A stretch of DNA of 64,000 bases. It comes from Adlercreutzia hattorii (GTDB lineage Bacteria > Actinomycetota > Coriobacteriia > Coriobacteriales > Eggerthellaceae). Location of the stretch: positions 2,403,001 to 2,467,000 of the forward strand of contig NZ_AP022829.1 of assembly GCF_011405655.1 (NCBI RefSeq), read 5' to 3'. Below the pieces are notes generated by a model. It did no database searches. It saw nothing but the letters and a program-made list of their open reading frames with translations, and was not told the DNA's origin. Each line of letters begins with the position of its first letter. Position 1 is the stretch's first letter. This document shows, one piece after another, positions 42,941 to 52,577 of this stretch. The position numbers and the translations under genes were made by a program.

Positions 42941-44464
42941 TTAATATTGCTCAATGAACGAAGCTAAGTCACTGCGGCTATGGACATCAAGTTTTTGGTA
43001 GATGTTCTGTACATGGGTCCGCACGGTGTTCAGCCCCATACAAAGCTCTTCCGCGATTTCTTTGTTCCCACGTCCCGCAGCCAGCATTCCCAATACCTCA
43101 GCTGTGCGTGGAGGCAAGTGATACTGCGCCGCAATGCGCTCGCATTTGTGGTTGAGATACTCTTCTCTGGCTTGCTGAAGATCAAACGCAGAGCGATCAG
43201 TTACCTCAGGGGCTTCCTGAATCGATACCTGGGTCAGCTCCACAAGGTTTCCCCCCGAGAGAACTACCGTCGCGCAACACACCACGACTAGAACAAGAGC
43301 AACCCAAAGATATTCGCCCCCTTGGAAGCTGTAAATCGACTTTAGATAGCCTGCACCGAGCAAATACCCCGCTATCGACCCCGCCAAAAATGCGGCGCGG
43401 CCAAACGCAACGATACAAAGTGCCCGCTTTCGACCCACGAAGGCAGCCGCGGCAATGAGGCACCATGACAAAACATCGAGAACCAGGTAGAGCGCATTAG
43501 TCAGTTCGAACATCCAATGAGCGTCTACCCCGACCGCAAACACCAGAAGTAACGCAAAAACGCAGCTGACCACAACCAAATAGTAAACTCCACGTAGCAT
43601 GGATACCGAGAGACCCTTAACTGCCAGCAGCATAAGCGACAAGCAGGAAACCAGGGCGAGGAACATCATCGAATGGAGATAACCCTCCTGAGAGGCGTCT
43701 AGGAACAGCACACGCCCCATGCCAGCCACAGCCGCAAACACGAAGAACGCCGAGAAGAACCGCCAGAAATCGACAAGCGATACGCGCAGTCCCCTCTCGC
43801 CTTCCTCAGCCTCGTCAGCTCGCTTCCCTCCCTTTCTATAAGGGCCAGTGAGCACCAGCGCCGTCGTTGTCATCGGGAGCAAAGCCAACACGAGCCCTGC
43901 TGATATCAGAGTGACGCACGAAACCACAAACCAAATAAGCATTGAGAGAACCGACGATGCCGAGATAAAGAGAAACGCACGCTTGGGCCCCTCTTCAGCA
44001 AGATCAAGACCAATCCTCACGGCAAGTGGAGCCATTCCCGCAGCCGAAACGCATGAGCCGAGGCCGAAGAAGAAGGGGGTCAAAAACCCTACGGAGAACA
44101 GCATGAGCAGCGATCCCGCAGTCGCAACAAGAGCGAAGCCGGAAATAGCCAGCGGAAGCGAAAGAACCCTCAACGTTCGACGAGGAAGGAACGCCGCTGC
44201 TACGAAAGCTGCCACAAGAGTCAGAGAGGGAGCCACGAAGAGAAAGATGCGCTCTACGGGACCCGCCGCATTGAAGCGAATCCACGACTCCCCGAAAAAC
44301 GTCATATGGTACCAAGCCATATAAAACGCCAGGGCGAAGCAATGAATGCCGGGCCACTTCTTCCCCTCGTCCGACAAAGCCGCAAACAAACCGCCCATGC
44401 TCTTTGTAGATGCCGCGCCTCTCGCCAATTTGCCAGCACCTCCAAAGTATCGCCGGCTACGCAC
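42941..44464 (-). CDS. Membrane-anchored LuxR regulator of the DMSO-reductase operon
   Basis: 507 residues from the GTG at 44464, which overlaps the torD stop (TAG at 44457-44459); a later ATG or TTG start is possible, since no strong ribosome-binding site marks one. About 12 hydrophobic helices, a charged break near residue 225 (RKGGKRADEAEEGERG), and a C-terminal LuxR domain (LPPRTAEVLGMLAAGRGNKEIAEELCMG). It is the last gene of the reductase operon, so it likely senses the substrate or redox state for it. Similar in plan but not sequence to the regulators at 3.1 and 50.8 kb. Confidence 0.85.
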   Translation of the reverse strand: MRSRRYFGGAGKLARGAASTKSMGGLFAALSDEGKKWPGIHCFALAFYMAWYHMTFFGESWIRFNAAGPVERIFLFVAPSLTLVAAFVAAAFLPRRTLRVLSLPLAISGFALVATAGSLLMLFSVGFLTPFFFGLGSCVSAAGMAPLAVRIGLDLAEEGPKRAFLFISASSVLSMLIWFVVSCVTLISAGLVLALLPMTTTALVLTGPYRKGGKRADEAEEGERGLRVSLVDFWRFFSAFFVFAAVAGMGRVLFLDASQEGYLHSMMFLALVSCLSLMLLAVKGLSVSMLRGVYYLVVVSCVFALLLVFAVGVDAHWMFELTNALYLVLDVLSWCLIAAAAFVGRKRALCIVAFGRAAFLAGSIAGYLLGAGYLKSIYSFQGGEYLWVALVLVVVCCATVVLSGGNLVELTQVSIQEAPEVTDRSAFDLQQAREEYLNHKCERIAAQYHLPPRTAEVLGMLAAGRGNKEIAEELCMGLNTVRTHVQNIYQKLDVHSRSDLASFIEQY

Positions 44465-45092
44465 ACTCCTTCAGGACGAGGAGACATGCCTCCAGCCCCT
44501 TCGCCCAATTAGCATAATACCCCGTTTTGTCCCGCTCCTGCAGCGACTTAGAAAAAATGGGAGTCCAGCGGGCAAGGTGCTCATCGGCAAAACGGGCCGC
44601 ATCTGCAACGAGAGCACGGCCCTCCTCCTCTTCGTCGGCTAAGGCGGCTCTTAGACAGAGGGCGGAAAGAAAGCCAAGCTCGATGGCGATATGGTCATCG
44701 GCCACCTGTTGAAACTTATCGGCTACATAGCCAAGTGACTTATAGAAATTGCGAACATCGAGGGTACTTTCCTGAAAGAGGAGCTGAGGGTTGCCAACAT
44801 ACGTGGATTCCCAGGGAGAAACCTCGAGCGAAGGGCTTACGAATAAGCGATAGTATCCCTCCCCGATGCGCTGGAAGTCATTCTCATCTGTCAAAAACTG
44901 GTCCATAGCGCAGGCAATAGCCTCGTTGCCTCCCAACCCAAGAAGGGCAAGAGCTTCCTGGAAGGTATCTTCGCGCAACGCATTGACCTGTCCAACACTG
45001 GGCTCTGCGCCGAATACGCTCTGTAACACCTTCAGCACCAAACCGAAGGCAGCCGCCTTTTGCCGATCAAATACGCTTACGTCTGTGCTCAT
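44457..45092 (-). CDS. TorD-family chaperone
   Basis: 211 residues from the ATG at 45092 (GGAAAGG before). All-helical, with the TorD/DmsD-family motif YYRLFVSPSLEVSPWESTY and AIELGFLSALC-type segment. Such chaperones bind the Tat signal and fold the Mo cofactor enzyme. It serves the DmsA-type protein in the same operon. The longer open frame to 45260 has no support. Overlaps the LuxR gene by 8 bp. Confidence 0.88.
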   Translation of the reverse strand: MSTDVSVFDRQKAAAFGLVLKVLQSVFGAEPSVGQVNALREDTFQEALALLGLGGNEAIACAMDQFLTDENDFQRIGEGYYRLFVSPSLEVSPWESTYVGNPQLLFQESTLDVRNFYKSLGYVADKFQQVADDHIAIELGFLSALCLRAALADEEEEGRALVADAARFADEHLARWTPIFSKSLQERDKTGYYANWAKGLEACLLVLKECA

Positions 45093-45291
45093 TGGCCTTT
45101 CCTTTCCTTCGGCTCGGTAGACAGTTCTCCGAACATTTTCAGATTTGAAAACTTCAGCATATGGAAGGCGACCGCGCACAATTGCAATCGCCTTCCATCT
45201 CGCACGCTCATTTCGCGAACACTCGCCTTCGCGGCTTTTCAAATCGCATCTTTCCAGCAAGCATCCCTATAGACGAACGCTGGCGATTCTC

Positions 45292-45873
45292 TTAATAGAC
45301 GCTCTGAACAGTGAATTCTTCTTCAAGAGCACAGGCACGCGGGTTTATAAGCAGCGAAGGGTTCGTCTCGCTAGCGGAGGGCAGCACCGGAATCTCCGAC
45401 ACCAAGCCTTCGCCATGAAGAGCGCGCAGATCGTCCAAATCGCCGAACTCCAAGCAGCGCATCAGGCAAGAATCGACACAGACGGGGTTCCCTCCAGCGG
45501 CAGTTAAATCCGAACAACCGTCGCACTTACGGCTCACACTTGCCTCCGCGTCATACTGGGGTTGGCCATAGGGGCACGACATTACGCAAGACCGACAACC
45601 AATGCATACCTCTTCATCGATAGTTACCAGTCCCTGCTCGTTCTTCGCGCAAGCTCCCGAAGGGCAGTTGCTCACACACGCAGGGTCTTCGCAGTGATTG
45701 CAGCCTTCGGAAATGTGGAAGAATGACCCCTCGGGGAAGCGTCCCGCTTCTACCGTCACCACACGGCGGAACAACATTCCCACCGGAAGAGCATTCTTGT
45801 CCTTGCAGGCAATCTGACAGGTTCGGCAACCAATGCAATTGACTGCGTCGAAGTAAAATCCCATACGTCCCAT
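45292..45873 (-). CDS. DmsB-type four-cluster ferredoxin subunit
   Basis: 193 residues from the ATG at 45873, GAGGAGG before. Four Cys clusters in usual order: CIGCRTCQIACK, CNHCEDPACVSNCP, CIGCRSCVMSCPYG and CDGCSDL...CVDSC, each for a [4Fe-4S] centre. It passes electrons to the molybdenum subunit just 2 bp upstream. No signal peptide, so it should be exported with the catalytic partner. No membrane anchor gene (DmsC/NrfD) lies in the operon. Confidence 0.93.
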   Translation of the reverse strand: MGRMGFYFDAVNCIGCRTCQIACKDKNALPVGMLFRRVVTVEAGRFPEGSFFHISEGCNHCEDPACVSNCPSGACAKNEQGLVTIDEEVCIGCRSCVMSCPYGQPQYDAEASVSRKCDGCSDLTAAGGNPVCVDSCLMRCLEFGDLDDLRALHGEGLVSEIPVLPSASETNPSLLINPRACALEEEFTVQSVY

Positions 45874-45875
45874 CG

Positions 45876-48572
45876 TTACTCCTCCTCGTCTTTCTGGCAT
45901 TCGGGCATCGCCACAGGACGCTCCCAATCTTCAGGGCTGCCATCCACCTTGGTCACCGAGCAAATCTGGGTGTTGTATCCCGAGACGCCCGTGCCGCCCG
46001 TCACCGAGCCGCACAGCGTGGCGCCGGATCCGCCTAGATCGTTTCCTTGCTCGTCCATCTCAAACCATCCTCCATGGGGTAGCCCAACCACGCCAGGCAT
46101 GATGCGGTTGGTCACACAAGCCTGACGCACCACCCGACCGTAATCGTTCTCAACGAGAACCGTGTCGCCGGTCTCAATGCCTAACGACTCGGCATCTTCC
46201 AGACTTATGAACAGCGGGCGTTTGAATGCCTCGCGAAGCTCCAAGATGTTATCGAAGTGAGCGTGCGCTGTACGGGGGTAGTGAGGATTGAAGAGCTGGA
46301 AGGGATACGGGCCTTTTTCGCGTGCCTCATAGTTCGCAAATGTCGCCTTATAGCCGAACTTCTGATCATCGACGTATTCGGGCACGGGGGACACGACGCC
46401 CCATCCTGCGCGAGAGGTTTGCTCTTCCAGGCGACGACAGTACAGTTCCATCTTGCCGCTTTCGCTCGCGAGGGGATTTTCCTCGGGAGCAGTTCGGAAC
46501 GCCTCGTATGCGATGTGCCCGTGATTGTCAGATTCAGAACGGGGTACGGTTATCACGCCCTGCTTTAGCGCGTCCCGGTAGGAAATCTTACCTTCTTGGG
46601 GCTCACCTTCCACGCCGAGGGCTGCGATGTCCTCTGCGGTAAAGGTAACAAGGGGCGAGAAGGTCTTTCCGTCGTCCTCAATAATCTGCGTCCCGGAAAT
46701 CTGATAGAACGATTGCTGCTCGTCGGAGTACGGATAGGCCAAATCGGGGTCGATGCCCCAGCGCGCGAGGAGTTCGCGTCCAATCCACGTGACCGACTTC
46801 GACTCCCAGAGCGGATCACACACCTTATCGCCCAAGAAAGCCGCCTCTCGCCCCGTGAACATACCCAACTGGGGCGGCAGCTCCCAGGGCGAGCACACGG
46901 GAAGTACGATATCGGAGTACTGGGCGTTCGGATTGAACGTAAGCGCATGGGTCACCACAAAATCCATCTTTCGGTAGGCCTCGATACCCTTTATCTGGTC
47001 TTCCGTACGGCTGAGCATATTGAGCGAATAGTTGTAGATACAGCGAACATCAATCTCGCGCTCTTCGCCTTCGAGAAATTGGCCAAGGCCGTTGTACACG
47101 TAGCGACCCTCCAGAATCGCGGGCCACAGCAGCGGATCCTGAATGCAATCATCAACGGGGTCGGGCACGCATGGCAACTTTCTCCAGCCCGGGTTGATGA
47201 GCGCATTGCCGCCACTTGCCGAGGTGTCGCGCAAGCTGCTGCCGGTCATATGGCCCGACTTGCCGAAATGTCCACCGAGCACGCACCCCACTGCCATAAG
47301 AATCTGAGGAAGGTTATCTACGTCGTTGCAGCGCCCCGGACCCCATCCACAAAGCAGGGCCGTCTTGTTTTCCATACCCAGCACATAGGCAATCTCTCGA
47401 ATCTTGCCTGCAGGAACGCCGCAAATCTCCTCTGCCCACTCGGGATTTTTGGCACAACCGTCATAAATTCCCAGAATATGGTCTTTGAAGTTCCTCTCGG
47501 TGTCGGCGCCCTCCGGCATGGATTCGGCATCGAAGCCGATGGAGCAGCGATTGACCACGTCCCAATCAATAAGCGGATTACTCTTGGGATCATCCTCGGT
47601 GATCATCACGTAGGCGCACGCCATGAGAAACGCGATATCAGTGCCAGGGCGAATGGGCACCCATTCCGCACCCAAGACCTCTGCCGTGTCCGTATGCATG
47701 GGGTCGATGCAGTAAAACTTGCATCCGGCGTCTCTCATGGGCACGAAATTCGCCCACAAGGTTGTGCCGTCAGAGCTCCAAGCAGGGTTCACGCCAACCA
47801 TGACCGCGTATTCGCAGTTGCGTGCGTCAAGTCGATCATTAAGCATGTCGATGCCGCCACCAGCATTAGCTGTTCCAAAACCCACCAGTTCGGGAACGTT
47901 CTGGAAAGAGCCCGCCGAGCCCGTGCCGTAATGGGACACTTGACCGCCGTAAAGATTCAGCACATTGAAGAATTCCAGCCCCTTGATGAAGAAGTCAGGA
48001 AAATCGATGTACATTTCATAATCAACATAAGTACGGTTCGTGGGCTGTTGACCACTTCCGAGAATGGCACGGTTTCCATAGGTTTCCTTGATGCGCGTTA
48101 TTTCGTCTGCCACCATATCGAGAGCTTCGTCCCACGAGATGCGCTCCCACTCGTCAATGCCACGTAGGTCACCGTTGACGTTATCGCCGCCACCCGGCTG
48201 CCAGTGCTTCCGCTTCATAGGGAAGCGAACGCGGTCCTTCGAGAACACGTCAAACTTTCTCGAGCGGCCACGCAAGCAGGCGCGGTGCTGAGGATGATTG
48301 AAAGAATCGTCGTGGGTGTCGTCAGTTTTAAGCCTGAGGACGGTGCCGTCTTTCACATAGGCTTTGAGTCCACATTTGCCGCCGCAATGCGCCCAGCACA
48401 CTACTGGCTTCCACTCCGGTTCAACTTCTTCCAACTCTCCTGTCTCTGCCATTCGGACGTTGTTTTCGGAGCACCCTAGGCTTGTAGCGCCCAAGGCAGC
48501 AACCGTGGCGGCACACGCGCCAATGAAGCCCCTTCGAGACAAATCTGACAATCTCTTCTCCGTATTAGACAT
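45876..48572 (-). CDS. DMSO-reductase-family molybdenum catalytic subunit, Tat-exported
   Basis: 898 residues from the ATG at 48572 with GAAAAGGGG before it. The Tat motif SRRGFIGA with hydrophobic run, [4Fe-4S] Cys (CWAHCGGKCG...CLRG), and HYGTGSAGSF, where the Ser matches the DmsA ligand position. Molybdopterin domains run to the end. It reduces an S-oxide, N-oxide or other acceptor; the exact acceptor is unknown and the class has many paralogues in Eggerthellaceae. First gene of dmsA-dmsB-torD-luxR, with about 200 bp before torD. Confidence 0.93.
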   Translation of the reverse strand: MSNTEKRLSDLSRRGFIGACAATVAALGATSLGCSENNVRMAETGELEEVEPEWKPVVCWAHCGGKCGLKAYVKDGTVLRLKTDDTHDDSFNHPQHRACLRGRSRKFDVFSKDRVRFPMKRKHWQPGGGDNVNGDLRGIDEWERISWDEALDMVADEITRIKETYGNRAILGSGQQPTNRTYVDYEMYIDFPDFFIKGLEFFNVLNLYGGQVSHYGTGSAGSFQNVPELVGFGTANAGGGIDMLNDRLDARNCEYAVMVGVNPAWSSDGTTLWANFVPMRDAGCKFYCIDPMHTDTAEVLGAEWVPIRPGTDIAFLMACAYVMITEDDPKSNPLIDWDVVNRCSIGFDAESMPEGADTERNFKDHILGIYDGCAKNPEWAEEICGVPAGKIREIAYVLGMENKTALLCGWGPGRCNDVDNLPQILMAVGCVLGGHFGKSGHMTGSSLRDTSASGGNALINPGWRKLPCVPDPVDDCIQDPLLWPAILEGRYVYNGLGQFLEGEEREIDVRCIYNYSLNMLSRTEDQIKGIEAYRKMDFVVTHALTFNPNAQYSDIVLPVCSPWELPPQLGMFTGREAAFLGDKVCDPLWESKSVTWIGRELLARWGIDPDLAYPYSDEQQSFYQISGTQIIEDDGKTFSPLVTFTAEDIAALGVEGEPQEGKISYRDALKQGVITVPRSESDNHGHIAYEAFRTAPEENPLASESGKMELYCRRLEEQTSRAGWGVVSPVPEYVDDQKFGYKATFANYEAREKGPYPFQLFNPHYPRTAHAHFDNILELREAFKRPLFISLEDAESLGIETGDTVLVENDYGRVVRQACVTNRIMPGVVGLPHGGWFEMDEQGNDLGGSGATLCGSVTGGTGVSGYNTQICSVTKVDGSPEDWERPVAMPECQKDEEE

Positions 48573-49005
48573 AGTTCCCCTTTTCTCTCTACGGGATAAA
48601 GCGTTCTTGCAAACATCCCGGTTTGCAAGCGCCGACAATCCGCAAGATAGAACGCGGGGCTATACTTGTCCTCATCTATTCAGACGTTTGCGGGTTTTGG
48701 GACTAGTTCTTTTGGATGAGTCCAGTTTTGACCTGGGTTTTTTGTTATTTAGCTATAGTGAAGTTGCCGTCAATGCGACCATCTGATGGCGCGAGCGAAG
48801 GCAGCGACGAGGCGAACGCAATATTTAGAGCACCGTACTACTATCTCCCAAATGCCCTCGCTCGCTTCTAATGCCAACAAATAAGCACGACTAACCATTT
48901 CCAAATATCAAGGCTCGGTCATTCGCTATTGTTCGCAATGTCCATCCATTGCGTTCACGGACCACCCGTACGCGAACGCCAGCAAATGAAAGACTCGGAA
49001 CCCTC
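48573..49005. other. Promoter region upstream of the reductase operon
   Basis: Contains T-rich stretches at 48690-48755 that could hold promoter elements and a regulator site; no ORF is supported. No clear dyad beyond a short GGACT...AGTCC pair at 48699-48722. Confidence 0.4.
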
Positions 49006-49288
49006 ATGAGCATCTATGATTTCAGCGTTAGAGTCTAAGGCGACACCGACGTGCCGCTGTCCAAATACAAGGATAAGGTGCTTCTTATCGTTAACACCGC
49101 CACCAGTCACGGTTTCACCCCACAGTACGAAGGCCCGGAGAAGACGGGCGCCGCCTGGATCTTCTATCCCGACAAGATGGAAGTCACCAACAAGACCACC
49201 GACTACGATGCCCTCGTGAAAATCCTACAAGGACGGCCTCGCCCAAACCCAGCGCGACATCACATCCCTCGTAGAATGGCTGGGCTAA
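49006..49288 (+). pseudogene. Chimeric remnant: glutathione-peroxidase head fused to patatin tail
   Basis: Starts MSIYDFSVRV, then a stop at 49036-49038, then VPLSKYKDKVLLIVNTATSHGF, as in glutathione peroxidases, where the catalytic Cys (or Sec) position is His. After TPQYEGPE the sequence becomes GAAWIFYPDKMEVTNKTTDY, the same tail as the patatin at 41916-42833, with one extra base near 49218 so the end VEWLG is out of frame. So two fragments of different genes joined, both broken. No functional product expected. Confidence 0.8.
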
Positions 49289-49318
49289 GCCGACCGAGAG
49301 CCGGCAATCCTCCGAAGA

Positions 49319-49351
49319 CAAAAAAGGACCCCTCTCGTAAGCGGGGTCCTT
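49319..49351 (-). terminator. Terminator of rplJL
   Basis: 9-bp stem 49324-49332/49343-49351 followed on the minus strand by a T run. Confidence 0.85.
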
Positions 49352-49395
49352 GTGTTCAACCGTGATGGTTGGGAGAAGTCTTCGCGAAAGCGAAT

Positions 49396-49773
49396 TTACT
49401 TCAGGGTCACAGCGGCGCCGGCCTCTTCCAGCTTGCCCTTGATCTCCTCGGCCTTCTCCTTGTTCACGCCCTCGGCGACAGCCTTCGGAGCGCCCTCGAC
49501 GACCTCCTTGGCCTCCTTCAGGCCCAGGCCGGTGATCTCGCGGACAACCTTGATGACGGCGATCTTGTTGTCGCCGAAGCCCTCGAGCACGACGTCGAAG
49601 TCGGACTTCTCCTCGGCGGCAGCGCCACCCTCAGCCGGAGCGGCGGCGGCCACGGCCACCGGAGCGGCGGCGGACACGCCAAAGGTCTCCTCGATGTCCT
49701 TCACGAGCTCGGAAGCCTCGAGCAGGGACATCTCCTTCAAAGCCTCAATGATCTCTTCACGAGTAACAGCCAT
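49396..49773 (-). CDS. rplL: Ribosomal protein L7/L12
   Basis: 125 residues. N-terminal helix domain ([20 protein letters not shown]), Ala/Pro hinge, and C-terminal [41 protein letters not shown] as in all L7/L12. It forms the ribosomal stalk that recruits translation GTPases. Follows rplJ by 91 bp; GAAAGGA lies before the ATG. Confidence 0.98.
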   Translation of the reverse strand: MAVTREEIIEALKEMSLLEASELVKDIEETFGVSAAAPVAVAAAAPAEGGAAAEEKSDFDVVLEGFGDNKIAVIKVVREITGLGLKEAKEVVEGAPKAVAEGVNKEKAEEIKGKLEEAGAAVTLK

Positions 49774-49864
49774 GTTAGTTTCCTTTCAAAGGGGGCCGGC
49801 ACCTCTTCGCGCCGACCGTTATTTCTTCTTGCGTTACGCGACCCGTCTCAGGCCGCCCGAGCTG

Positions 49865-50386
49865 TTAGGCAGCTTCCTTCTGCTCGGCCACGGCCTTGAC
49901 GACCTGGGCCAAACCGCGCGGCACACCGTTGATGGTGGTAGCCAGACCGCGAGCGACGCCGGAGATGGCACCGGCGATCTGAGCCATGAGCTGCTCGCGA
50001 GAGGGCAGAGAAGCGATGGCCTCCACCTCTGCGGCCGACACGGCAGCGCCTTCCATCAGGCCGCCCTTGATCTCAAGGTTCTCGTTGGCCTTAGCGAAGG
50101 TCTTCAGGGCCTTAGCCGATGCGGCCACGTCGTTGCCGGAGAACACGAACGCGCTGGGGCCGGCGAGCATATCGTCGAGCGTCGGCAGTTCGGCCTCAGC
50201 GAGCGCCAGGTGAACCAGCGTGTTCTTGTAGACCTTCATCACCGAGCCGGTCTCGCGAATGTCGCGGCGCAGCTGCTGCATCTCCTTCACGGTAAGGCCG
50301 CGGTAATCCACGACCCACATGGCGGAAACGCCGTCGAGATCCTCCTTGATGCTGGCGAGCATCTCCTTGTTCTGAGCGTTGGGCAT
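49865..50386 (-). CDS. rplJ: Ribosomal protein L10
   Basis: 173 residues from the ATG at 50386, GGAGGTG upstream. WVVDYRGLTVKEMQQLRRDIRE and TLVHLALAE; a C-terminal helix for L12 dimers (VVKAVAEQ). L10 holds the L7/L12 stalk and in many bacteria binds its own leader RNA. The longer frame to 50449 is rejected by position of the ribosome-binding site. Confidence 0.97.
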   Translation of the reverse strand: MPNAQNKEMLASIKEDLDGVSAMWVVDYRGLTVKEMQQLRRDIRETGSVMKVYKNTLVHLALAEAELPTLDDMLAGPSAFVFSGNDVAASAKALKTFAKANENLEIKGGLMEGAAVSAAEVEAIASLPSREQLMAQIAGAISGVARGLATTINGVPRGLAQVVKAVAEQKEAA

Positions 50387-50389
50387 GTT

Positions 50390-50660
50390 GTACGTACACC
50401 TCCTTCTCAAAGCTTTCCGGGTTCCGCACCTGTGCTGGGTGGGCCGCAAGCCTTAAGATGAGAAAAGCGGCCCCCGCCCATAAGACGGAGGCCGCAGAAA
50501 TTCACGGTTGCGAATCTTCGACCACCTCGGCGGGCCGCTTTCGCGATTAAACCGAGCCGTTGCGCCAGGTGTCGCCCCTTCCGGAACGCCCCGCAGGCGG
50601 TTGCAGACTCGGTACCTGCTGTCTTAAGTAGCGGAACATATCTGTTCGTTGCACTGCCCA
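50390..50660 (-). promoter_or_regulatory. Putative L10 leader
   Basis: About 260 bases upstream of rplJ with several stems, including a terminator-like hairpin (50467-50477 pairing with 50484-50495) followed by T4 on the minus strand. Position fits the autoregulatory L10 leader. 50661-50807 has no further feature. Confidence 0.5.
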
Positions 50661-50807
50661 CCTTTGGGCAGCTCGTCTATTCTAGAGCGAATCCCGCCCG
50701 TGTCAACGGGTTTTTCTCCCCTCTCCAAAAAACCCGCGCGAGCGGCAGCCTGCGCAGCCCGGCCAGCGGCAGCCTGCGCAACCCAATCAGCAGCAACCTG
50801 CAGTTGC

Positions 50808-52226
50808 TTACGAACGAAGGCCCAGCAGCTCGAACAGCTCCTTGCGGGAGTTGATGCCCATCTTCTCGTAAATGTGGCGCGTGTGGGCCTTGAACGTACC
50901 CTCGGCGATAAACAGCTCCTGCTGAATGACGCGGCCGGTCTTCCCCTCGGCCAGAAGCGTCAGCACCTCCTGCTCGCGAGGGCTTAGACGATAGGTGCGC
51001 GAGAACTCCTCCACGCGCTCGGCGGCGCGCTCCTCCTCGGCCGTGCGCTGCACGAGGCCGCCCTCCTCCAGGATGGACACGCCCCACTTGCTAGCCAGCT
51101 CCTTCTCGGAGAACAGCAGCACCGTGGCCGCCAAAATGAGTACCGACACGATGACCGTCACCGCCAGAGCCTCGGTGGACGCCGGCAGCCCGAGCATGCC
51201 CAGCGCATCGGTGGCGCCGCCACCAGCCAGCTGCAGCAACTGCTCGGCGTTCTTGATGGCCATGAACGCCACGATAGCCACACCCAAGCGCTTGGCGATG
51301 TCGAACAGCAGGAACATCACGAGGGAGGACATGAGCGAGTAGCTGATGGCGATGAGGTAGCTGGACGCCGCCGTGCCGAACAGACTCTCGGCCGGCACCA
51401 GCAGAAAGCCGCACACCATGAGCACCACGGGAGATCGGTACAGAAGCCCGATATTGAACCGCTTCGACGCGAAATAGGCCGTGGCGAACAGCACCGCCAT
51501 GAGAATGAACGTCGAGGCCGACGAGTGCCTCCCCGCGCCCGCCACCAGCTGGTTCGCCCGCATGCCGTAGGCGAAGGCGTACAGGCCGTACAGCACGAAC
51601 AGCTTCCACGGGTAGGAGAACTTCGGCACGCCCCGCTTGGGACGATCGGCCGCAGGCACATGCTCGTAGGCGCCCTGCAGGCACAGCGTCGCCAGCAAAG
51701 GCAAAAGCACGAGCATGGCCTGGGCCTGAAGGCCGACAAGCCCCTCGCAGAAGAACGTGATGACCGAGCCTAGAAGCATCGCGCCCGACAGGAACAGGAA
51801 GATGCGCAACAGACTGAAGGTGGCCAGCACTTCCGCGGCCAGCAGCAGGAAGAGACCATAGCCCACGCCCGCCGCCAGCGATCCCGCGACCATGAGCCCC
51901 AAGGACGCCCCCGGGATCCAGGCAGTCGCCACGCACAGCAGCGATGCAGCCGCCATACAGCCGGAGGAGACCGCCTTCACCACGCGATTCTCGTTCAGGG
52001 GCACCAGACGCCGGAACAGCAGCACCACGAGAATGCTGACGGCAATGAAAGCGATGTCGAACGTGAGGTGAGAATCGAAGTCGCTCGACGGCGCGCCCAG
52101 CACGCCCGCGCCCGACGTTCCCGTGAACGTCAGCGTCGCCCACGCCCGAGCGCACCCGTAAGCGCAGACGTAGCGCCGCCCGCCCCTCAAGAGCGCCCGA
52201 CGATCTTCCGCATTCTCGCTCTTCAC
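50808..52226 (-). CDS. Membrane-anchored LuxR regulator of the flavoprotein
   Basis: 472 residues. About 12 hydrophobic helices (residues 20-385), a charged linker (RTAEEERAAERVEEF) and LuxR helix-turn-helix (LSPREQEVLTLLAEGKTGRVIQQELF). Same direction as the Tat flavoprotein gene upstream of it with about 350 bp between, where a 20-bp inverted repeat lies. Likely senses the flavoprotein substrate. No nearby terminator separates them clearly. Confidence 0.85.
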   Translation of the reverse strand: MKSENAEDRRALLRGGRRYVCAYGCARAWATLTFTGTSGAGVLGAPSSDFDSHLTFDIAFIAVSILVVLLFRRLVPLNENRVVKAVSSGCMAAASLLCVATAWIPGASLGLMVAGSLAAGVGYGLFLLLAAEVLATFSLLRIFLFLSGAMLLGSVITFFCEGLVGLQAQAMLVLLPLLATLCLQGAYEHVPAADRPKRGVPKFSYPWKLFVLYGLYAFAYGMRANQLVAGAGRHSSASTFILMAVLFATAYFASKRFNIGLLYRSPVVLMVCGFLLVPAESLFGTAASSYLIAISYSLMSSLVMFLLFDIAKRLGVAIVAFMAIKNAEQLLQLAGGGATDALGMLGLPASTEALAVTVIVSVLILAATVLLFSEKELASKWGVSILEEGGLVQRTAEEERAAERVEEFSRTYRLSPREQEVLTLLAEGKTGRVIQQELFIAEGTFKAHTRHIYEKMGINSRKELFELLGLRS

Positions 52227-52278
52227 ACTCAGCCCCTTTGCAACCCTCGTGTCAATCTCGCCCGTCTATTATGGCAGA

Positions 52279-52425
52279 AATTTCGAGTTGTTAGACATAT
52301 CCTCTGTCTACGCCTGAACCTAACTGCGCTTTTTGTCTTTCAAAAGGCGGAAAGTCTTTTCCGAGCTCCTCTTTCGACGAAATCAGGCCATCCTCAGGGA
52401 ACCGAATGTCTAACAACTCGAAATT
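52279..52425. repeat. MITE-like element with 20-bp inverted ends
   Basis: Perfect arms 52279-52298 and 52406-52425, 107 bp apart, in the gap between the LuxR and flavoprotein genes. A smaller dyad TAGACA-N7-TGTCTA (52292-52310) overlaps the left arm. Either a small non-autonomous element or a paired regulator site. Confidence 0.6.
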
Positions 52426-52577
52426 ATTCCCAGAAAACATGCCCCACATTTTCCAGAAGTCCCAATCCGTGGCAAGTCCCGCTTTTTCCACGTCCCCAAT
52501 TCGGCGGAAACGGCAAAGCCGACGCCCGGTGAGGGGCGTCGGCTCAGAGGGAGGGCACGAAAGGGTCGCTTGCGAAC

